NCBI RefSeq assembly: GCF_040706535.1
Contig: NZ_JAPDRJ010000001.1
Coordinates: 248,001-312,000, forward strand
Reading direction: 5' to 3'
Source: Lentisalinibacter orientalis
GTDB lineage: Bacteria > Pseudomonadota > Gammaproteobacteria > Steroidobacterales > Woeseiaceae
Length of the DNA stretch: 64,000 nt
Both the position numbers and the translations under genes were made by a program. Within the stretch, counting starts at the first letter, position 1; the number at the start of each line of letters is the position of its first letter. Shown one piece after another: positions 62,197 through 64,000 of this stretch. Below the pieces are notes generated by a model, which was not told the DNA's origin, searched no databases, and worked only from the letters and a program-made list of their open reading frames with translations.

Positions 62197-62826
62197 ATGA
62201 AGACGGTCTTCATCAACCCCGAGCGGTGTATCGGTTGTCGGCAATGTGAGTTCGCATGTGCCGTGGCGCACTCGAGAAGCCACGATCCGGCCACAGCCAT
62301 AGGCGAACAGCCCGCACCCCATACCCGTATCCACGTACTGCCCGGACCTGCATTCAACACTTCCTTCCCGTCGCGCTGCCGGCACTGTGATCCGGCGCCC
62401 TGCGTGGGCGTCTGCCCGACGGGCGCCATGGGCCGCGACGAGGCCGAGGGAGTGGTGCTTGTCGATCCGGAGCGCTGCATCACCTGCGCCATGTGCGCCA
62501 TGGTCTGCCCCTTCGATGCCGTGGACTTCCACGTGCACGGAAACGGGGCGCCGGCACGGCTGGTCGCCACCAAGTGCGACGGCTGCATAGACCGGGTGAG
62601 GGAGGGCAGGCAGCCGGCCTGCGTCGAGGCCTGCAAGGTCGGCGCACTGGTCTACGGCGAACTGAACGATCTGATCGCGGCGGGCCGCGCCACGCAGGCG
62701 AGCGCGATGCTCTCCGCCGCCGCTTCGGCCGGGACCCTGCCCGCGCCCGCCGGCGTGACCGGCTGGCGTGCCTGGGGCCGGGAGGCGGCACACGTAAACC
62801 GGGAGGTGGCTCATGGCCGCTCATGA
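62197..62826 (+). CDS. cooF: CooF-like four-cluster ferredoxin of CO dehydrogenase
   Basis: A 209-aa iron-sulfur protein that takes electrons from CO dehydrogenase to a membrane or soluble acceptor. Four Cys clusters: CIGCRQCEFAC, CRHCDPAPCVGVCPTGA, CITCAMCAMVCPFDA and CDGCIDR...ACVEACKVGAL. The opening MKTVFINPERCIGCRQC matches CooF/HycB-type proteins. GGGGGAGG is 6 bases upstream of the ATG at 62197. It overlaps cooS by 14 bp, fixing the pair as one functional unit. No CooMKLXUH hydrogenase genes are visible on this side. Confidence 0.92.
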   Translation: MKTVFINPERCIGCRQCEFACAVAHSRSHDPATAIGEQPAPHTRIHVLPGPAFNTSFPSRCRHCDPAPCVGVCPTGAMGRDEAEGVVLVDPERCITCAMCAMVCPFDAVDFHVHGNGAPARLVATKCDGCIDRVREGRQPACVEACKVGALVYGELNDLIAAGRATQASAMLSAAASAGTLPAPAGVTGWRAWGREAAHVNREVAHGRS

Positions 62827-64000
62827 CAATGTGAAGCAGTTCAGCATCAACAACGACGCGCTCGCCATGATCGCCAGGGCGCGGGAAGAAGGCATAGAGA
62901 CCGTGTGGGACCGGCTCGCCGCCCAGGAACCCCAGTGCGGCTACTGCGCCATGGGCGTGAGCTGCCGCAACTGCTCCATGGGCCCCTGCCGGGTGGATCC
63001 GTTCGGCGACGGTCCGCAGAAAGGCGTCTGCGGCGCGGATGCCGACATCATCGTGGCCCGCAACCTGGGCCGCAGCATCGCCGCCGGGGCATCGGCCCAT
63101 TCCGATCACGGCCGCGACATCCTCGAGGTGTTCGCCGAGCTGGCGAAAGGCGAGAGTTCCGGCTACGAGCTGCGTGACGAGACCAAGCTCCGCGCCCTGG
63201 CCGGGGAATGGGGCATCGAGACGGACGGCCGTCCGCGCGACGAGGTGGCCCGGGATCTGGCCGCTGCCATGATGGACGAGTACGGCACGGCCAAGGGACA
63301 TCTCAGCTTCGCCGACCGGGTGCCCGAGGCCCGCAGCGAGCTGTGGAAGAAGCTCGGCATCGCGCCGCGCGGCATCGACCGCGAGAACGTGGAGATGCTG
63401 CACCGCACCCACATGGGCGTGGACAACGACTACGTGAACACGCTGCTGCACGGGCTGCGCACCAGCCTGTCCGACGGCTGGGGCGGCTCGATGGTGGCCA
63501 CCGAACTCTCCGACGTGATGTTCGGCACGCCGAAGCCGGTGACCTCGCGCATCAACCTGGGCACGCTGAAGGAAGCGTGCGTGAACATCGCCCTGCACGG
63601 ACACAACCCGGTGCTCTCCGACGTGATCCTGCAGGCGGCCGACGACCCCGAGCTGGTGGCGCTGGCAAAGGAGAAAGGGGCCGAGGGCATCAACCTGGTC
63701 GGCCTGTGCTGCACCGGTAACGAGCTGCAGATGCGCAAGGGCATCCCGATGGCCGGCAACCACCTGATGCAGGAACTGGTGCTGCTCACCGGCGCGCTCG
63801 ACGCGATGGTGGTGGATTACCAGTGCATCATGCCGTCGGTCACCGACGTGGCGAAGTGCTTCCACACGGAGGTCATCTCCACGGCGGACAAGGCCAAGTT
63901 CACGGGCGCCACCCACATCTCGTTCGATCCGAAGCGCGGTCTGGAGATCGCGAAGGAGATCATCGGACGCGGCATCGAGGCCTACGGCAACCGCAACCCG
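62813..64000 (+). CDS. cooS: Anaerobic carbon monoxide dehydrogenase catalytic subunit CooS, truncated by window end
   Basis: The Ni-Fe-S enzyme that oxidises CO to CO2. The first 396 codons are present (full length ~630-640), with no stop before 64000. The N-terminal D- and B-cluster cysteines are in CGYCAMGVSCRNCSMGPCR (~43-61) and CGAD; RTHMGVDNDYVNTLLHGLRT, NIALHGHNPVLSD (proton-transfer His region) and LVGLCCTGNELQMRKGIPMAG are conserved. GGGAGG precedes the ATG. C-cluster ligands beyond codon 396 cannot be checked. Oxygen-sensitive; fits an anaerobic phototroph. Confidence 0.96.
   Translation, partial: MAAHDNVKQFSINNDALAMIARAREEGIETVWDRLAAQEPQCGYCAMGVSCRNCSMGPCRVDPFGDGPQKGVCGADADIIVARNLGRSIAAGASAHSDHGRDILEVFAELAKGESSGYELRDETKLRALAGEWGIETDGRPRDEVARDLAAAMMDEYGTAKGHLSFADRVPEARSELWKKLGIAPRGIDRENVEMLHRTHMGVDNDYVNTLLHGLRTSLSDGWGGSMVATELSDVMFGTPKPVTSRINLGTLKEACVNIALHGHNPVLSDVILQAADDPELVALAKEKGAEGINLVGLCCTGNELQMRKGIPMAGNHLMQELVLLTGALDAMVVDYQCIMPSVTDVAKCFHTEVISTADKAKFTGATHISFDPKRGLEIAKEIIGRGIEAYGNRNP

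Overview
The window is high-GC (roughly two thirds G+C by eye), densely packed DNA from what looks like a phototrophic gammaproteobacterium, most plausibly a purple sulfur bacterium of the Ectothiorhodospiraceae/Chromatiales type. The evidence is an anaerobic bacteriochlorophyll cyclase gene (bchE) preceded by a bchJ-like gene and paired TGT-N12-ACA (PpsR/CrtJ-type) operators, a complete six-gene Na+-translocating NADH:quinone reductase operon, an anaerobic CO dehydrogenase (cooF-cooS), a BCCT osmolyte carrier, and GTAG-headed REP/REPIN elements with a REP-associated tyrosine transposase. The assignment is inference from gene content; no rRNA or tRNA gene was seen.

Layout. 1-5.3 kb: end of an efflux adaptor gene, a flavin dehydrogenase, a thiamine-diphosphate enzyme and an exported Rossmann reductase. 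5.5-12.5 kb: rhomboid protease, Lon, MlaA, a PyrB-type carbamoyltransferase and an FMN glutamate-synthase-like protein. 12.6-15.1 kb: the three LigD activities on three separate consecutive genes. 15.5-18.8 kb: an ATP-grasp ligase and CocE-type hydrolase, overlapping by 4 bp. 19-23.7 kb: an Asp-Arg repeat secreted protein with an outer-membrane protein, bracketed by two composite REP elements, next to a divergent two-component system. 23.9-31 kb: two large Gly-rich secreted proteins, small membrane proteins, a transmembrane HTH/TPR protein and a beta-propeller protein. 32-35.6 kb: Cu/Zn superoxide dismutase, methyltransferase, acyl-CoA ligase.

35.7-41.6 kb is the most unusual part: a cytochrome, a BCCT carrier, the transposase and bchJ-bchE, each separated from the next by a ~40-bp repeat of a second family placed at gene ends; two copies face each other around the transposase. 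41.7-50.2 kb: a Pat-like protein acetyltransferase divergent from an operon acsA-pdhA-pdhB-pdhC-acp, followed by a CBS-domain gene; two five-codon minicistrons precede pdhB. 50.3-55.7 kb: HIG1-like protein, a nuclease/phosphodiesterase plus phospholipase D-VTT fusion pair, a persulfide-dioxygenase-like MBL-rhodanese protein and a periplasmic glutathione peroxidase. 55.8-62 kb: nqrABCDEF with a CBS-domain gene at its end. 62.2-64 kb: cooF and the first 396 codons of cooS, running off the right edge.

Taken together the genes describe an organism that handles acetyl units (Acs, Pat, PDH-like complex, acyl-CoA ligase), pumps sodium, can oxidise CO anaerobically, makes bacteriochlorophyll without oxygen and guards against peroxide, superoxide and sulfane sulfur. 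REP elements are scattered through most of the window and supply the stop codon of four genes.
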